NCBI GenBank assembly: GCA_902806575.1
Contig: CADCXD010000018.1
Span: 3,720,001-3,784,000, forward strand
DNA length: 64,000 nt
Reading direction: 5' to 3'
From: Jackrogersella multiformis
Lineage: Eukaryota; Ascomycota; Sordariomycetes; Xylariales; Hypoxylaceae
How positions within the stretch are numbered: the stretch's first letter is position 1; every line of letters begins with the position of its first letter. The translations under genes and the position numbers were made by a program. The notes under the pieces are model-generated. The model did not search any database and was not told where the DNA came from. It worked only from the letters and a program-made list of their open reading frames with translations. This document shows positions 1-11,414 of the stretch, piece by piece.

Positions 1-252
1 GGACATAGGGGAAGGGGAGGCTACCTGACGTTTGGTCTTCAGAGTTAGAGGATACATGTTCGTCTCTCCAGACCTGCTACTACTTCTATTTATTTCACGA
101 CAGGTTGCCCCCGGAGTTATATTGTCGTATCCCCTCCCCCCTATTTTGCATTACCTAAGAACGCATTCGATCCTTGCGGAGGGCCATCGCGAACTGCCTC
201 TCCTACCCTACCCACCCCATCGCAACCCATCTTAACCTTTCCTCCTCGCCCC

Positions 253-1036
253 TCACCGCTCGACCTGGCCCCCCTTCGCAACCCAATCCAGCCAGCTGCC
301 GGGGTACTCGCCGACATCCGCGTACCCGGCCTCGCGCGCGATCTGGGCGGCGGCGCGGCTGCGCACCCCCGCCTTGCAGTAGAAGACGATCTGCCCTCTC
401 GCTTGCCCTTCTCTTTTCCCTCCCTCCCCGTCTTCCGACGTGCTGGGGTTGGGGCTAGGATTGGGGTTGGGATCGGGCCGCTCGAACCCGAACCGGTCGC
501 GGAACTCGTCGGCGCTGATGTGGAAGCTGTCGGGCGCGCTCACGATCGGGATGTTGAGCGCCCCCGGGATGCGCCCCGTCGACGCTAGCTCCGACGGCTC
601 GCGCGTGTCGATTAGCGTTATGCGGGGGTTGGCGCTGGGCGAGGAGGAGGGCGAGATGGCGGCTTGGATCTGGTGGTGAGGTGGTTAGTATGGTGGGTTG
701 GTATGAGGCATAGGTTAGGTAAGTTGGTCGGTTGGTATAATAGGCAGGTAGGAGGGACAGAGGGACAGAACAAGAATCTCGCCGCACCTCCTCGAAACTC
801 CATATCTTGCTCGCGCCCGCCGCGTCCGAGGACCACCGCGCGCCGGCGGGGGCGATGCGCCGCGGCCGCGCCGTCGCCGGACCCGTTCTCCTGGGAACTC
901 GCCGGGCCGGCGCAGCAGCCATGCCGGACGGAGCTCGCAGTAGACTGGAAGGGGCAGCCGAGGAGCTCATAGCTCGGGAGCTTGGCCCACGTACGGCCGC
1001 GGCGGCCGTTCTGATTGCGACTCGTCTCGTCGTCAT
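253..1036 (-). CDS. Rhodanese-domain protein, probably mitochondrial
   Basis: Two exons, 1036-788 and 669-253 (intron GTGCGG..CAG), give 221 residues. The N-terminus (starting MTTRRVAIR) is rich in Arg, Ala and Ser and lacks acidic residues, as in a mitochondrial presequence. The rhodanese domain follows: an ITLIDTREPSE strand, GRIPGALNIP, and the active-site loop CKAGVRSR with catalytic Cys181, then the C-terminal GYADVGEYPGSWLDW block. Family members move sulfane sulfur from a donor such as thiosulfate onto an acceptor; yeast Rdl1/Rdl2 are the nearest type I know. A run rich in Pro, Asn and Gly (about residues 149-175) is inserted just before the active-site strand and is in frame with no splice signals, so I read it as a lineage-specific loop. 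An in-frame ATG at 1135 exists, but the one at 1036 fits the presequence better. Confidence 0.85.
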
Positions 1037-1877
1037 AGCCGGGCTATCGATTATCGAAAGTGCGTAAAGGGTGATGCGATACGATGTTACATCGAAAAGG
1101 AAGAAGGGAAAAAAAGGAGGAAAAGTCCTGGTCAATTATCTAATGCTGTACGACTCTGTTGGTTCGGTTTAAACAGCAATGGACACGTGAATGTGCAAAG
1201 TAGATGTTCTATCCTTAGCTGAGGTGCGATGCGGTTGGGAAGAATAGAAAAATTGCGATTGGTTAGTAGAAATCCCAGCTGTGAATCGTGATGTCGGGGC
1301 CGCTAGTTGCCGCAGGGTACCTACGTACTTGCTATAAATACTTCCCTACCTACAGCTAGGACTAAGAGGTAGGTACACTAGGCACCTATCAATACCTACC
1401 TAGGTATGGAGGTAGATATCAAGATATTCACCTTGCACTAGCTAACATCCTCAAGAGACAACCATCTACAAAGGTTTTATTAAACATTAAAATTGTAGCG
1501 AGGATAGGAATATACAATTTAACACTACTTGATTTATTACTCTTCCATCAATACCACATTTACATCTACATCGTCGAACAGCCTCCTCATTATTACCACC
1601 TTTCTGGATTGAAGTCAGTATAACACAATAGTGATCAAAGACGGTCAGCACTAGAACCCGAGAGGATATAGACATTCGAATTTATAATTCGTGTTTAATT
1701 CAGCGCTATGGACATTCTAACAGTCGTTGGTATGGCATCGACCTATCCTCAGCGATAACCTATATACAGGATCATCATTACAATTACTTTAATTACTCAT
1801 TCCTTTCATTATGGGACGTCTAAGCTCATCCATACTGTAGCCCAAGACTCCGAAAGATCCTATTTGGTTAACCAGTT
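1037..1877. other. Intergenic, rhodanese gene to ERG5 3' end
   Basis: AT-rich spacer between two minus-strand genes. It holds the rhodanese promoter and the ERG5 3' region. One palindromic TACCTACCTAGGTA motif lies at 1393-1406. Short open frames here have no family resemblance and no splice support. Confidence 0.6.
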
Positions 1878-3680
1878 TTACCATTTTCTCTCTACAAACG
1901 TTAAGGGGCAATCATCCTGATGAGTTGTTAGTTTCTGAATACTTATGGGGCAAAGACAGCATCTGACATACCTTGGGGAATATAGTGGCAAAGACCTTGA
2001 TCACGTCGGATTCAGGTGTTGCGTGGTGCTTCCAGTCTAGCTGAATGGCGGCTTTTCCAATCATGAGAGCCAAGTTCAGTTGAGCGTAATGCTGACCGAG
2101 ACAGTAGTGAGGTCCGGTACCAAACACCAAATAGTTCTTGGAACCCTTCTCTTCCGCATCGCCACTATAGTATCGCTCGGGGTCGAATTCATCGGGGTTC
2201 TCGTAAACGTCGGGATCACGAAGAGCCATATACGTGGTGGGAATCACCATGGCGCCTTTGGGAACAGTGTAGGTAGGGGTGACGGGGAAAGCCTTCTTGG
2301 TCTTGTAAGGGACCATGATGACAGGAGGACGCCATCGCAGAAGCTCCCTGACAACAGCACGGGTATACGTCATCGACTCGAGCTGGTCCAAGTTCACGGG
2401 CGCATAGATATCACCATTTCGCACACGGTAGTTCTCCTCTCGGACGTGGTCCAACACCTCGGGTCGGTTGGCCAAGACCTGGAACATGTTGGTAGCAGCG
2501 CTGGATGTAGCATCCTGCGAAGCGAAGAGGAACGTGAAGATGGTTCGCGATATCTCCATGTCGGTGAAGTCGCGAAGCAGAGGAGATGGCTTCACCATGC
2601 CTTCGGTCGAGCGTCCCTTTTCGGTAGCCTCGATCCATTTCTTGGACGCGATCATGTCCAAGATCCAGGCGTCCATGATACAAGTGATATCGCCGCCGGC
2701 AGCCATGCGGACCTTAGACTTAGCAGCGCATTTGGCAAGCTCGTCCATCACCATGACCGCAGCTCGCTTGCCGTACCAGGTTCGAGTGTAGGGAATGATG
2801 ATGGGGAAGTTGACGAGGTCCAGAGCAGCTGTCACAAGATAGTAATCATCGGAAATCTTCTTGCAGGCAGAATCGGGCATGTAGTATCCCGCGAAGGTTC
2901 GGAGGGAGACGGTGCACATGAGCTCGCGGAACTCGTGCATAAAAGGAACCGGATCGCCTCCGGAATCCTTGGTTATCTGGAGAAACCTGGCGAAGTATTG
3001 CTTGTACACTGCTTCCTGGCCGGGGAGGTAGCACTCGAGGGCTTTGCGGGTGAATAGACCGTTCAACCCCTTGCGGTAATCGACGTGGGCTTTCCCGTCC
3101 AAAAATACCCAGCTGTCCTCTCCGAGGATCTTGGTAGCGATATCGACGACGCATGGCTTTACGTATGTCGGCGAGTTAAAGACCTTCCGCGCCAAGTCAC
3201 GAGTGGAAGCAATAACGACAAATCTGGACAGTCGGAGTTTAGTAATGTTTAAAACAAAGAAAAAGCTGCATCATAGTGGTGAAAACTTACTTGTGGAAAA
3301 TAGAGACACAGCTCAAGGGGCCGCTGTTCCACTTCTCTAAGTATTCCTCGAATTTGGGGTTTAGAGACTCGAGGAAAGGGCCCATGAAGGGCATCTTGAA
3401 AGACGGCCCGACAATGTTGCCCTTTTGCATGAAGTAGCTGACTATATTTCAGAGTTCGGTTAGCTAATTCGGTTCGCGCGGGATCACGCCGAGTATCTAA
3501 AGGGGGTTGAAACATACTCTGGTCATATGCGACAGCTATGGCGAGGAGGGTGAAGAGCCATGTCATAACGCCGGCGTTTGCGATAGTGTCGATCACCTGG
3601 TCAACCTGAGGCGGCAAGTTTCCGGCGGGAAACTTGAAATCCGCCAAAGGCGAGGTGAAACTCGTGGCATTCGCAGCCAT
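1878..3680 (-). CDS. ERG5: Sterol C-22 desaturase, cytochrome P450 CYP61 (Erg5)
   Basis: Four exons, 3680-3518, 3441-3291, 3223-1972 and 1916-1878, encode 534 residues, the usual Erg5 length. The enzyme introduces the C-22 double bond late in ergosterol synthesis at the ER membrane. A single N-terminal membrane segment sits near residues 38-52. P450 landmarks: I-helix FASQDATSSA near 338-347, ExxR as ELLR near 398-401, PERY, and the haem loop FGTGPHYCLG with the ligand Cys479. The stretch from the haem loop through the following helix is characteristic of CYP61 rather than CYP51. The last exon is only 13 codons: reading straight through would give an odd tail after IFPK, whereas splicing GTATGT..CAG restores the DDCPLTF ending expected of the family. 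Upstream on this strand the promoter is a long pyrimidine tract (purine on +). Confidence 0.95.
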
Positions 3681-3841
3681 TGTGACCGCGAGGAGGAGTT
3701 GTATCGAACTATGTTCGGAAGGAGACCGGAAAGGAGACCACTAGACACTGTGTATGTATGCGCCGCGATCTACTATTTATCGAAGTAATCCCTTTTCGCG
3801 ATAGAGAATAAAATCCCTAAAGGTGTCTCGATCCGCCACGA

Positions 3842-3895
3842 TGGAGAAAAAGGAGGGAGGGAGGGAGAAGGAGAAGGAGAAGAGGTTAAGGAGGA
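3842..3895 (+). repeat. Polypurine (GA-rich) tract in the ERG5 promoter
   Basis: An almost pure purine run of GGA, GGGA and GAA units on the plus strand, about 160 bp upstream of the ERG5 start. It reads as a pyrimidine tract on the ERG5 sense strand. CT-rich stretches near start sites are common in fungal promoters; a specific factor is not implied. Confidence 0.7.
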
Positions 3896-4693
3896 CGACG
3901 ACCCTTCAAGACCAAAAGAAGTTGACGTGAGGAGGGTGAGGAGGGTGAAGGGGTACTATGTAAAGAAGAAAGCAAGAGGTGGATATCGCAGGGAATCCGC
4001 TTAAATTTTGTTGATTGAGATTTGAGATTATAATTATTACTCAGGTACCTACCTAGACTAGGTAGGTAGGCAGAATATTTGATTATCAGAGGAGAACCCT
4101 TTTTTTCTTACTGGCTTATTACCTAGGTACCTAGGTAGGTACGGCCCATACCCCTGCATAATTGGAAATATAATAGTACTTCTGGGCAACTTACATGGAT
4201 ACCTCCAGCTAGCTAACGAACTCAAAAAAACACGGATAGTTTGATATCCGTTCATTCGGTAGGTACTATCTAGAAATTCAGTCTGAAGTAGGCGTAGTTT
4301 CCAACTTATGACAACAACAACATACCTACCTAGACCTAGTATGTATGTCTCTCTACTGGATAGGCAACTTGAATGTGTCAATGCTTGCTTTGCTTTGCTT
4401 GTTCCTGCTGCAAGAATGTTGCAGATTGCAGCAACTGCCATCCTTTTAACTAGGTAAATCAACTAGGTATAGGTACTCATTGGGAAGTTACAAGCATGGA
4501 AGCCGTACACACTTAGGTACCTACCGTTTACATACATAAACCTAGGTACCTTAGGGTAATATACATAACTCCGTCTCCACTATCTCGATAACGGAGCTTT
4601 AATTTTGTGTTGCCAGCTTCCCGCCGGCGTGCAACTCTGACACTTACATAGTACTATTATTTGCTCCACAACGTGTTTTCCTTCTGCATACAC

Positions 4694-4711
4694 TACCTAC
4701 CTAGGTAGGTA
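4694..4711. repeat. Perfect 18-bp palindrome of the TACCTAGGTA family
   Basis: Two TACCTACC/GGTAGGTA arms meet in a CCTAGG core, giving an exact inverted repeat. A related broken copy follows within 40 bp. The same 18-bp palindrome recurs at 6535-6552, and variants occur in most long intergenic gaps of the window. Confidence 0.8.
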
Positions 4712-6534
4712 CCTATTAATACACTAGGTACCAGGTAGGTATTTAAAAGTAGAAGCGGCTCAGCATTCCCTCGTTTTACCAAGAGAACCGCTATGGGAAT
4801 AGATATTATCAAACGCCATCAGCTCATTCGCATACGCATGTAGCCGATATCAGTCCATTCCCGCACGCTTTGTTGAAAAGAAGAAGAAAAAAAAGAGGGT
4901 ACCCCTGTCGCGAGGTGATGCAATGCATATCACGTCCGGGGAGCTACCATCACCAAATTGGGTTTCATTACCTTTGAATTGGCCAATCATTGTAGTTCGC
5001 TGCTTCGCTCCTCCACTCACCGCTTTTCGATTCGTGGCCCAAGCTTGCCCATCGCGGGCTGCGCGGGAAAGCTTCAATACGAATACGACGGGTTAAGTCC
5101 GGATGAACCGGATTGGCTATGGTCCGATCAAGGATTAGGGGTAAAATGCCTCTGAATTCGGTACGCTAATGATACTCGCTATCTAAATAAACCAAATTTT
5201 TATGCATGACAAAGCAGCATCATTCAATGCGAACATCGCCCGTCAATGTCTTACTAATTATTCCAGCTTCGACAGTTACGTTAAGCATGCTTCATCATCG
5301 TCATTACCATCATCCATAATCCGTAATCCGAAGAAGAAAAAAACCAGCCTATAACCTCAGTCCTCCCGTAGGATAGACTCAAAGAACAGATACTTTGAAT
5401 CACTACCCTCCCTCCCAATCTAGGATTTACAAATATGAAAATAGATGCGACTTAGAAATGCTGGAAATGAGTATCATCTATATTTATCACACCGAAACTA
5501 CCTATCTAGGTAGCTACAATGAATGGTGAATAAGTTTCACTTTCTTTATGCCTAAGGCGAGAAGCCGTAGAATATAGTCAGCCACAAACCAAACCTGAAC
5601 TTTTATTTTTGGCGAACTAACTTGTCGAGCTAAAAGGACATGACTCTCATAAGAGTAAGATAAGAGTAAGAACAGTGACGCTGGTAGACGGATAGAAGCT
5701 ACAGCGATGGACAACACACTGGATAATCACGATACGCCTACTAGTCAACCAGATGTACCCCTTCCACGAGTCGAAGGTTCGTGGATCAGTTGTCGCCTTC
5801 ACGACGATTGCGCTATTAGCTTAAAGAGTGGACAGTGTCGGCTATCAAATTTAAACCCCAAAACCTTTCTTCCGGTTGAGCCAGTTCGCCAACATGCAAT
5901 CGCCCCATAATCGAAAGTTCATGAGGCGTTCACCATAGTACCACTTCCGCGACGTACGTCTACGCTGACGGTGCTCGGTATTCAATATGGTTCTCCCAAG
6001 CTTCGACGCTATCGAGCGGCCGAGTCTCACTTACACCGAATCGAGCCGGATCTTCTATAGGTGCATTGCCAGTAAGCCGAGTGTGATGAGTGAGTTCTTC
6101 GACAACCGAGCTTCAGATTCACTTTAATTCGTATATCTAGGTAATTCCAGGCCACCTTTCTTCCTCCGGTTAGGATTTGAGAAACTCGGCTTTTTGGGAC
6201 AGTAGCTCAAGACGAAGGAAGTGACAAAAGTTACCTAAATAAGAGAATTCGAAGTCGGTTTCAAACTGCTAAGGTAAGGAGTACGACTCTTGCTACTAAG
6301 TCATCGAAGGCTCAGCAACACCCCTAAATCTGAGTCTTTTACCATGCTGTGAGACATTGGCAATATAACCAATAATATGTTAACTTCTTAATTATCTTAG
6401 AAACGGCGATGGAAGTTAGAATGCCCTCCAGGCTCACTTGGAGTTCCGCTTAATTAGGTTGCTCATGGCGACTTAAATAGAAAATTACTACCTATTCTTT
6501 AGTAGTGCCTCATGAAATAGGCATCTGATAACTC

Positions 6535-6552
6535 TACCTACCTAGGTAGGTA
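6535..6552. repeat. Perfect 18-bp palindrome of the TACCTAGGTA family
   Basis: Identical in sequence to the copy at 4694-4711, extended on the right by another GGTAG unit. It lies in non-coding DNA. Confidence 0.8.
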
Positions 6553-8256
6553 GGTAGATATTAAGGTCCCTGATTTTAGCCATAGCTTCGAGTGGAAAGC
6601 AGGAGGAAGAGGCTTACAGGAGGCTCACTGACAACATGTGTGGTCAATAGAAGACCTATCTCCTAGAGCCTCCTGGGTGGATCATCACTAGTTCCGGATT
6701 ACTTTTACTCCTCATACCTAATAGGTCCTTAACATTGGAAAGGAATCTGCTATAAGCTGAAACTGTATATCTTATAGCTATAGCTGTAAGGTACCAAACA
6801 CTCCTCATTGGTAGGAAGATAGCTAGGTAATACTTTTAGCCCCGGTTCGGGGCATAGAGTATTATAGAGAACATCTATAAAATACTCTGATGTACCTAAT
6901 GCCTATCTTGCCTCGTCTCACGTCAGAACCTAATGCTATAGTATGCTTTGGGGGCTTCTACTATATCACCAGGGGAATATCGTGTCGACCTATCATTCAA
7001 ATTCTGAATATTAATATTATCGACTCACGTTTCCTCGGGCACGATTTCCTGTTGCTGGTATAGTTACGAATGCCGATTGATTCGTGCCCGCAGTATTATC
7101 ACGTAGATACGCTCTTATTCCAGCAGTAGATCATAAGCTATGCAGACATTATTCCTAAGCACGCATATCAGAGCTTCTAGGGAAAACACAACAGAATAGA
7201 CGAAGTCCAATCTAGATGCCATCGAAGATATGAAGTGCCGGATAGAGTCGCGACGATAATAGATTCGAAAATCGGCATAGGTACTTTTTACTAACACACC
7301 CTTCATACGATACCTGCATGTCTTGGCAGAGAAGAGTCGGTCAAGTACCCATCGAGGGGAAGATTGCAACCTCGAGCATGCCAAAATTCCAATCGGAGAT
7401 ATTATAGATCGCTATAGATGATCTCCTATACTCGCTAGGTTGCCATAGGGAACCAATCGAGAAGGATGTTAATGACCCAACGGCCCAATGGCGGTGAGTC
7501 ATGCATTTTCGAAAGGTGGGCTCATACCGAATGTCACCTTGGAGAAGTTCCAATGAGGCTGAGCCGAACTAGAGGATGCCTGATGAGTCTTAGTTGTAAG
7601 GACCAGGCAGCAACCAATCGTGAAAGTAGGAATAGAGAGATTCTGCAAGGCAGCAAGGATTCGATGCTCGGTACGGTATGATGTATGTAGGTGCCTTTTT
7701 TCAGCGTGCGACGCAATTCCATCGGACCCCAGAATACCTACCTATCGGGTGGGCCGTCGAGACCCGGGCCGTTGGATTCGGAGATAGGATATGTACTTGA
7801 ATAGGCTTGGTCAGAAGCTTGAAATGGCTTGGCGGCGAGATGTCATCTTTTAGCACATGTGGTAGTATGCGTTTAGTTTCGATGTAAGACTCAAGACCAC
7901 GTAAACTCGATGACGAATATACCATTCCCCGACGCAACAAGTTCCTTGCTTCTATTTCGTATCCAGACGTCGGGAGCTGTGAAATCTAGGTCGATGTGAC
8001 GAAGGGGGATGCTAAGCTCAATATGTACTCATCTAGTCCGATTAGTGATCTAGGGCATCTGACTCACAATGCGCGTGATTTCATACACATAGCTACTCCG
8101 CCTTGTTTTCTACTCTATGTATACATCTACATACAGGTGTATGTGCGAGTTAGTACTCAAATAGGTAATATGCCGGGGCGGAGAAGTGTGACTAGGTAGG
8201 CAGTGATCGTATAGAAGATACCACGTTAACTCACGACATAAGCAAGGCTGTTGGAA

Positions 8257-8263
8257 TATAAAA
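8257..8263 (+). promoter_or_regulatory. TATA box of the small Ala/Gln-repeat gene
   Basis: TATAAAA lies 183 bp upstream of the ATG at 8446. A C/T-rich and then CA-rich leader follows, typical of a highly expressed fungal gene. Confidence 0.6.
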
Positions 8264-8445
8264 CATTGCCTGCCTCTCTTCCTCTATCTTACTAAACACC
8301 AAACTCCCAAAGACGACAACAATAACGACAGCATATCATACCGGCTTAAGCAAACAGCATAATCAACTTATACACAGCCTAGAACTAGCACCCCCTTCCA
8401 CATCTGCCCCTCACAAGTGAACATAAACAACCTACAAACTCGATC

Positions 8446-8757
8446 ATGAACTACACGCAAGACAAAGCGCACTCCTCCGCCATCCTCGGCGCCATCCTGT
8501 CCGGCGAGCAAGCCCAAGCCCAAGCCCAATCCCAAGCCCAGGCCCAAGCGCAACAACGACAACAACAACCCCACGCCTCGGACTCCGCGTCCATCTTCTC
8601 GACCAGCTCGTTCGGCAGCGCCAAGGCGCTCCTCAAGAAGCACGGCCGCAGGAGCAAGTCCAGCAAGCCTGATTCCGGCTCCGGCTCCGGCTCCGGCTCG
8701 ACGGAGGCCGAGCTAGTCCGCGCCGCGCAGCGCAACCAAGTGAGGATGAATTTCTGA
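8446..8757 (+). CDS. Small protein with Ala-Gln repeat and Gly-Ser run
   Basis: 103 residues if read to the first stop. I do not recognise the family. The N-terminus (MNYTQDKAHSSAILGAILSG) looks like a folded or helical segment. It is followed by an Ala-Gln run of CAAGCC-type hexamers (8509-8550), a Gln-rich stretch, a basic patch KKHGRRSKSSK, a Gly-Ser run (about 8672-8700) and a TEAELVRAAQRNQ tail. A TATA box and a pyrimidine/CA-rich leader precede the start, so transcription is likely. The last codons GTGAGG could be a 5' splice site, which would add a further exon; I could not identify one. Function unknown. Confidence 0.65.
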   Translation: MNYTQDKAHSSAILGAILSGEQAQAQAQSQAQAQAQQRQQQPHASDSASIFSTSSFGSAKALLKKHGRRSKSSKPDSGSGSGSGSTEAELVRAAQRNQVRMNF

Positions 8758-9427
8758 ACTCCTGAACTCCCAAACTGCCGTCTTGATGATTGAACTCGGC
8801 GTCTGGGAAACCCGGTAGTGGACGGCTGCTCATCGTTGCTTCAGTATTAGTGAATGGGTGCTAGCCAGCCAACCAGTAGCCAGCAAGCAGGCTGGTTGCG
8901 AACGAGTCCCGAACCGACCAACCGATAAACCAAGGAATAGGGGGTCGCCCCATCGACCGTTCTACCTGTCACTCTTTCCCTCTTGGCCGGGGATAGATCG
9001 GAGCGTGACCCGCATGGTAATAATAATATCGCAGCTATGGCTTCGACGTGTGCTAGCCCGGAAGGGGCATAATTTCCCTCGGGCTGAATTATGAAAGGGG
9101 GGGGACCTAGTGAAAGAGTCTGGTGTTTCTGGATCTATGGGCGGTACACGACGAGGTGTATTTTCTTTAGCCGGGAGGAAGAAGTGACCATTTTAGTCCG
9201 CTGGTCTGTTTGGAGCAAGTAACATACATAGACGCAACGTAAGAGGATCGCAAAGCGATAAATAAGGGGTATCTCTTGTGTTTGTCTACTTACGACCATA
9301 ATACATGCATAACAGCTATTCTTACTTGCTTCGTGCTTGTGTATGCCACCTATCTTGTAAACAGCAACTCCGCCACTATCCTAGTAGACAACAGTAACAC
9401 TAACACGACCGCATCGGCCTCGCCTTT
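8758..9427. other. Intergenic between convergent genes
   Basis: 3' regions of the small repeat-protein gene and ASK1. It could hide a last exon of the former. Nothing else is visible. Confidence 0.5.
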
Positions 9428-11040
9428 CTAGAACGTGTCGTCCAGGATATCCTGGTTCATCTTGACCATCGTGGGGCTGTACTCGGACGAATCCTCCGGC
9501 GCCGCGCCAGCCGTCATCAGGATGTCGTCGACGATTCGCCTGCTCGCCTCTCGTGCTTTTCGTTCTCGTTAGCATCTATTGCCTCCAAGTAGACCGCACC
9601 AAAACGGCACTAATAAACGAGAGCGCCAGGAACATAAATAAAACCCAATAAAAAAGTTAAGACCTACCAGGTGTCTGCAAAAGCTTACTCGGCGGCAGCG
9701 CAAACTGGATCGTCTTCGGCGGGCTGAAGGCGCCGAACTCATCGTCGTCATCGTCGCTATCCCACGTAATCTCGTCCGGGTCTTTCTTCGCCTTGCCCTT
9801 TCCTGCGCCGGCGCCGATATCTACGCCGAGGCTCTTGCCCCTATCCTTCGCCTCCGCGAACACGTCCCGAGTCTTCTTCGCCGTCGCCGGCGTCTGCACG
9901 CTGACCCCCGGGGTCCTCGGTGTATTACTAATCCCCGGCCCCGCACGCGCACCCGCGCGTCCCCTCGCTGCTAGGCGCACGGGGGACATGTGGTACAGGT
10001 CGCTGCGCAGCTTCGGGGCGGGCATCTCGGGCGAGCTCATGGGGCTCTCGGTCCACAGGGCGCGGCGCGTGCGGTCCTCCTCGGCCTCGCCGGCCTTCAG
10101 CTCCTTCTTCTCGGGGGACAGGGGGCGGTCTCTGAACCCGCGGTGCAGCGGCGGTTGCGGGACGCCCTTGTGCGGCGTGGCCTGGAGTCTGTAGTTCTTG
10201 TCTAGCACGCGGTGTAGCAGCGGGTCTTTATGTATTCTCGTAGACTGCGACATGCCGGGTTCTTCCAGCAGCGAGGACGACCGCGGCGTCATGGACATGT
10301 CCGGCAGCCGCGTCTGGTTCATGGTGCGCGTGGAGTGGGCCGGCAACTCCGTGGTATCGTCGTCGTCGTCGTCTTCGGCGAGTTGCACATCGTCCTTAAA
10401 GATGGCTTCGCTGCCGCCGAGCTCGCGCCGCAGCTTCTCGTAGGGCGACTCGAAGCCGGCAAACTGCGGTTTTGACTTCTTATGTTGCAAGTGTGGCTGG
10501 TTCGAGAACGTCTTGGTGGCGGGTGGACGCGGCGTACTACCCGTCATCTCCGCGTCGTCGAGGAGTGAATCGTCGGGTAGGGCACGGTGCTCTTGGTGAT
10601 GGCCTACGTAGCTTGGTTGCTCTGCTGTCACGTCTGCATCTTCGGCGGTATTGTTATTATAGTCTGACGATGTCTCGTCAAGTGTTGTTTCGTCAGCGGT
10701 AGTGGTCTCTTCGTCGGCGACTAATTCTTCGTAGCCCGAAAGAGACACGTTGGCAGATGCTTCGAAGAATTGCTTCCAGAACTGTGATGTAGCAAATTAG
10801 CTGGGATTACTTAAATAAGTTTTGATATCCATTAGTATATACCTGAGAGGCTTCCCACACGGCCTTTGAATGTTCGCCATATTGCTCTACTAGAGGTATG
10901 ATGCTCGTGGTGACGATTCGGTGCGCCTTGCTAAAGTTGTGATCGATTTCTTGCAAGGTGAGAGTAATTGACTGCTCAAGCCTCTCTAATTCCTCTGTCA
11001 ATGTCAGGTTCCTACCTGACGAAGGCCCAGGTCGGGACAT
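9428..11040 (-). CDS. ASK1: DASH/Dam1 complex subunit Ask1
   Basis: Three exons, 11040-10843, 10781-9668 and 9555-9428, encode 479 residues. Ask1 is part of the ring-forming DASH complex that couples kinetochores to microtubule plus ends. The conserved N-terminal domain runs from LEQSITLTLQEIDHNFS through AHRIVTTSIIPLVEQY into the exon 2 start FWKQFFEASANV. The middle is long, acidic and low in complexity, with several S/T-P sites that would suit cell-cycle kinases. The last exon restores the conserved C-terminus REASRRIVDDILMTAG..EYSPTMVKMN, ending DDTF; it was chosen because the branch site GCTAAC and an AAAAG acceptor keep the frame (TP-A-REASRR). It lies head-to-tail downstream of the gamma-tubulin complex gene. 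Confidence 0.93.
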
Positions 11041-11414
11041 GTTGATCGTATTAGCATGTGAAGTGAGAGGTGAAGAGTTGAAAAGAAGAAGATTCAGCTA
11101 ATTAATTGTCGCGCGCCGAAGGAAACAATTTACTGGTTCGCGTAGTGGGGTACTTTGGGCACTTAGTCCGCTAGCAGCTAGCAGCTAGCTAATACAGTGG
11201 GCCTATTTACAGGGACGCGATGCGGGGGTTACCTTGGTGCTACCGATACTAGAAAAAGGTAGCTTGCTAGGTGCTAAACGAGTCAAGCCATTAAGGGGTA
11301 AGGGGTAAGGGGTTAAAATCTAGATATTAGTAAATATGAGATAACACGGAAGATATAACAGTTCATGTGTATTTGGGCGGGTATCTTTAACATTTCTATT
11401 TATTATGTATTCAT
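11041..11414. other. ASK1 promoter and 3' end of the gamma-tubulin complex gene
   Basis: A 374-bp spacer between tandem minus-strand genes. There is a direct GCTAGCA/GCTAGCTA cluster near 11170-11190 and a run of AAGGGGT units near 11296-11315. No gene is visible. Confidence 0.5.

Larger units (their letters stand above)
3681..8445. other. Gene-poor region with palindromic repeats
   Basis: About 4.8 kb with no gene I can support. It begins with the ERG5 promoter, including a purine tract at 3842-3895, and ends with the promoter of the small gene at 8446. Palindromic TACCTAGGTAGGTA-type motifs occur at 4045-4069, 4121-4141, 4694-4711 and 6535-6552. Open frames are all under about 135 codons, with no recognisable domains. 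A 46-codon frame at 5987-6127 has gene-like codons but no further support. Confidence 0.6.

Noticed and set aside
2080..3057. 325-codon open frame on the plus strand
   Set aside because: Lies exactly antisense to the main ERG5 exon; its residues show no domain and ERG5 is certain.
5987..6127. 46-codon frame with gene-like residues in the 3.7-8.4 kb gap
   Set aside because: Too short alone; a GTAAGC donor follows ARG-CIA codons but I found no convincing partner exon.
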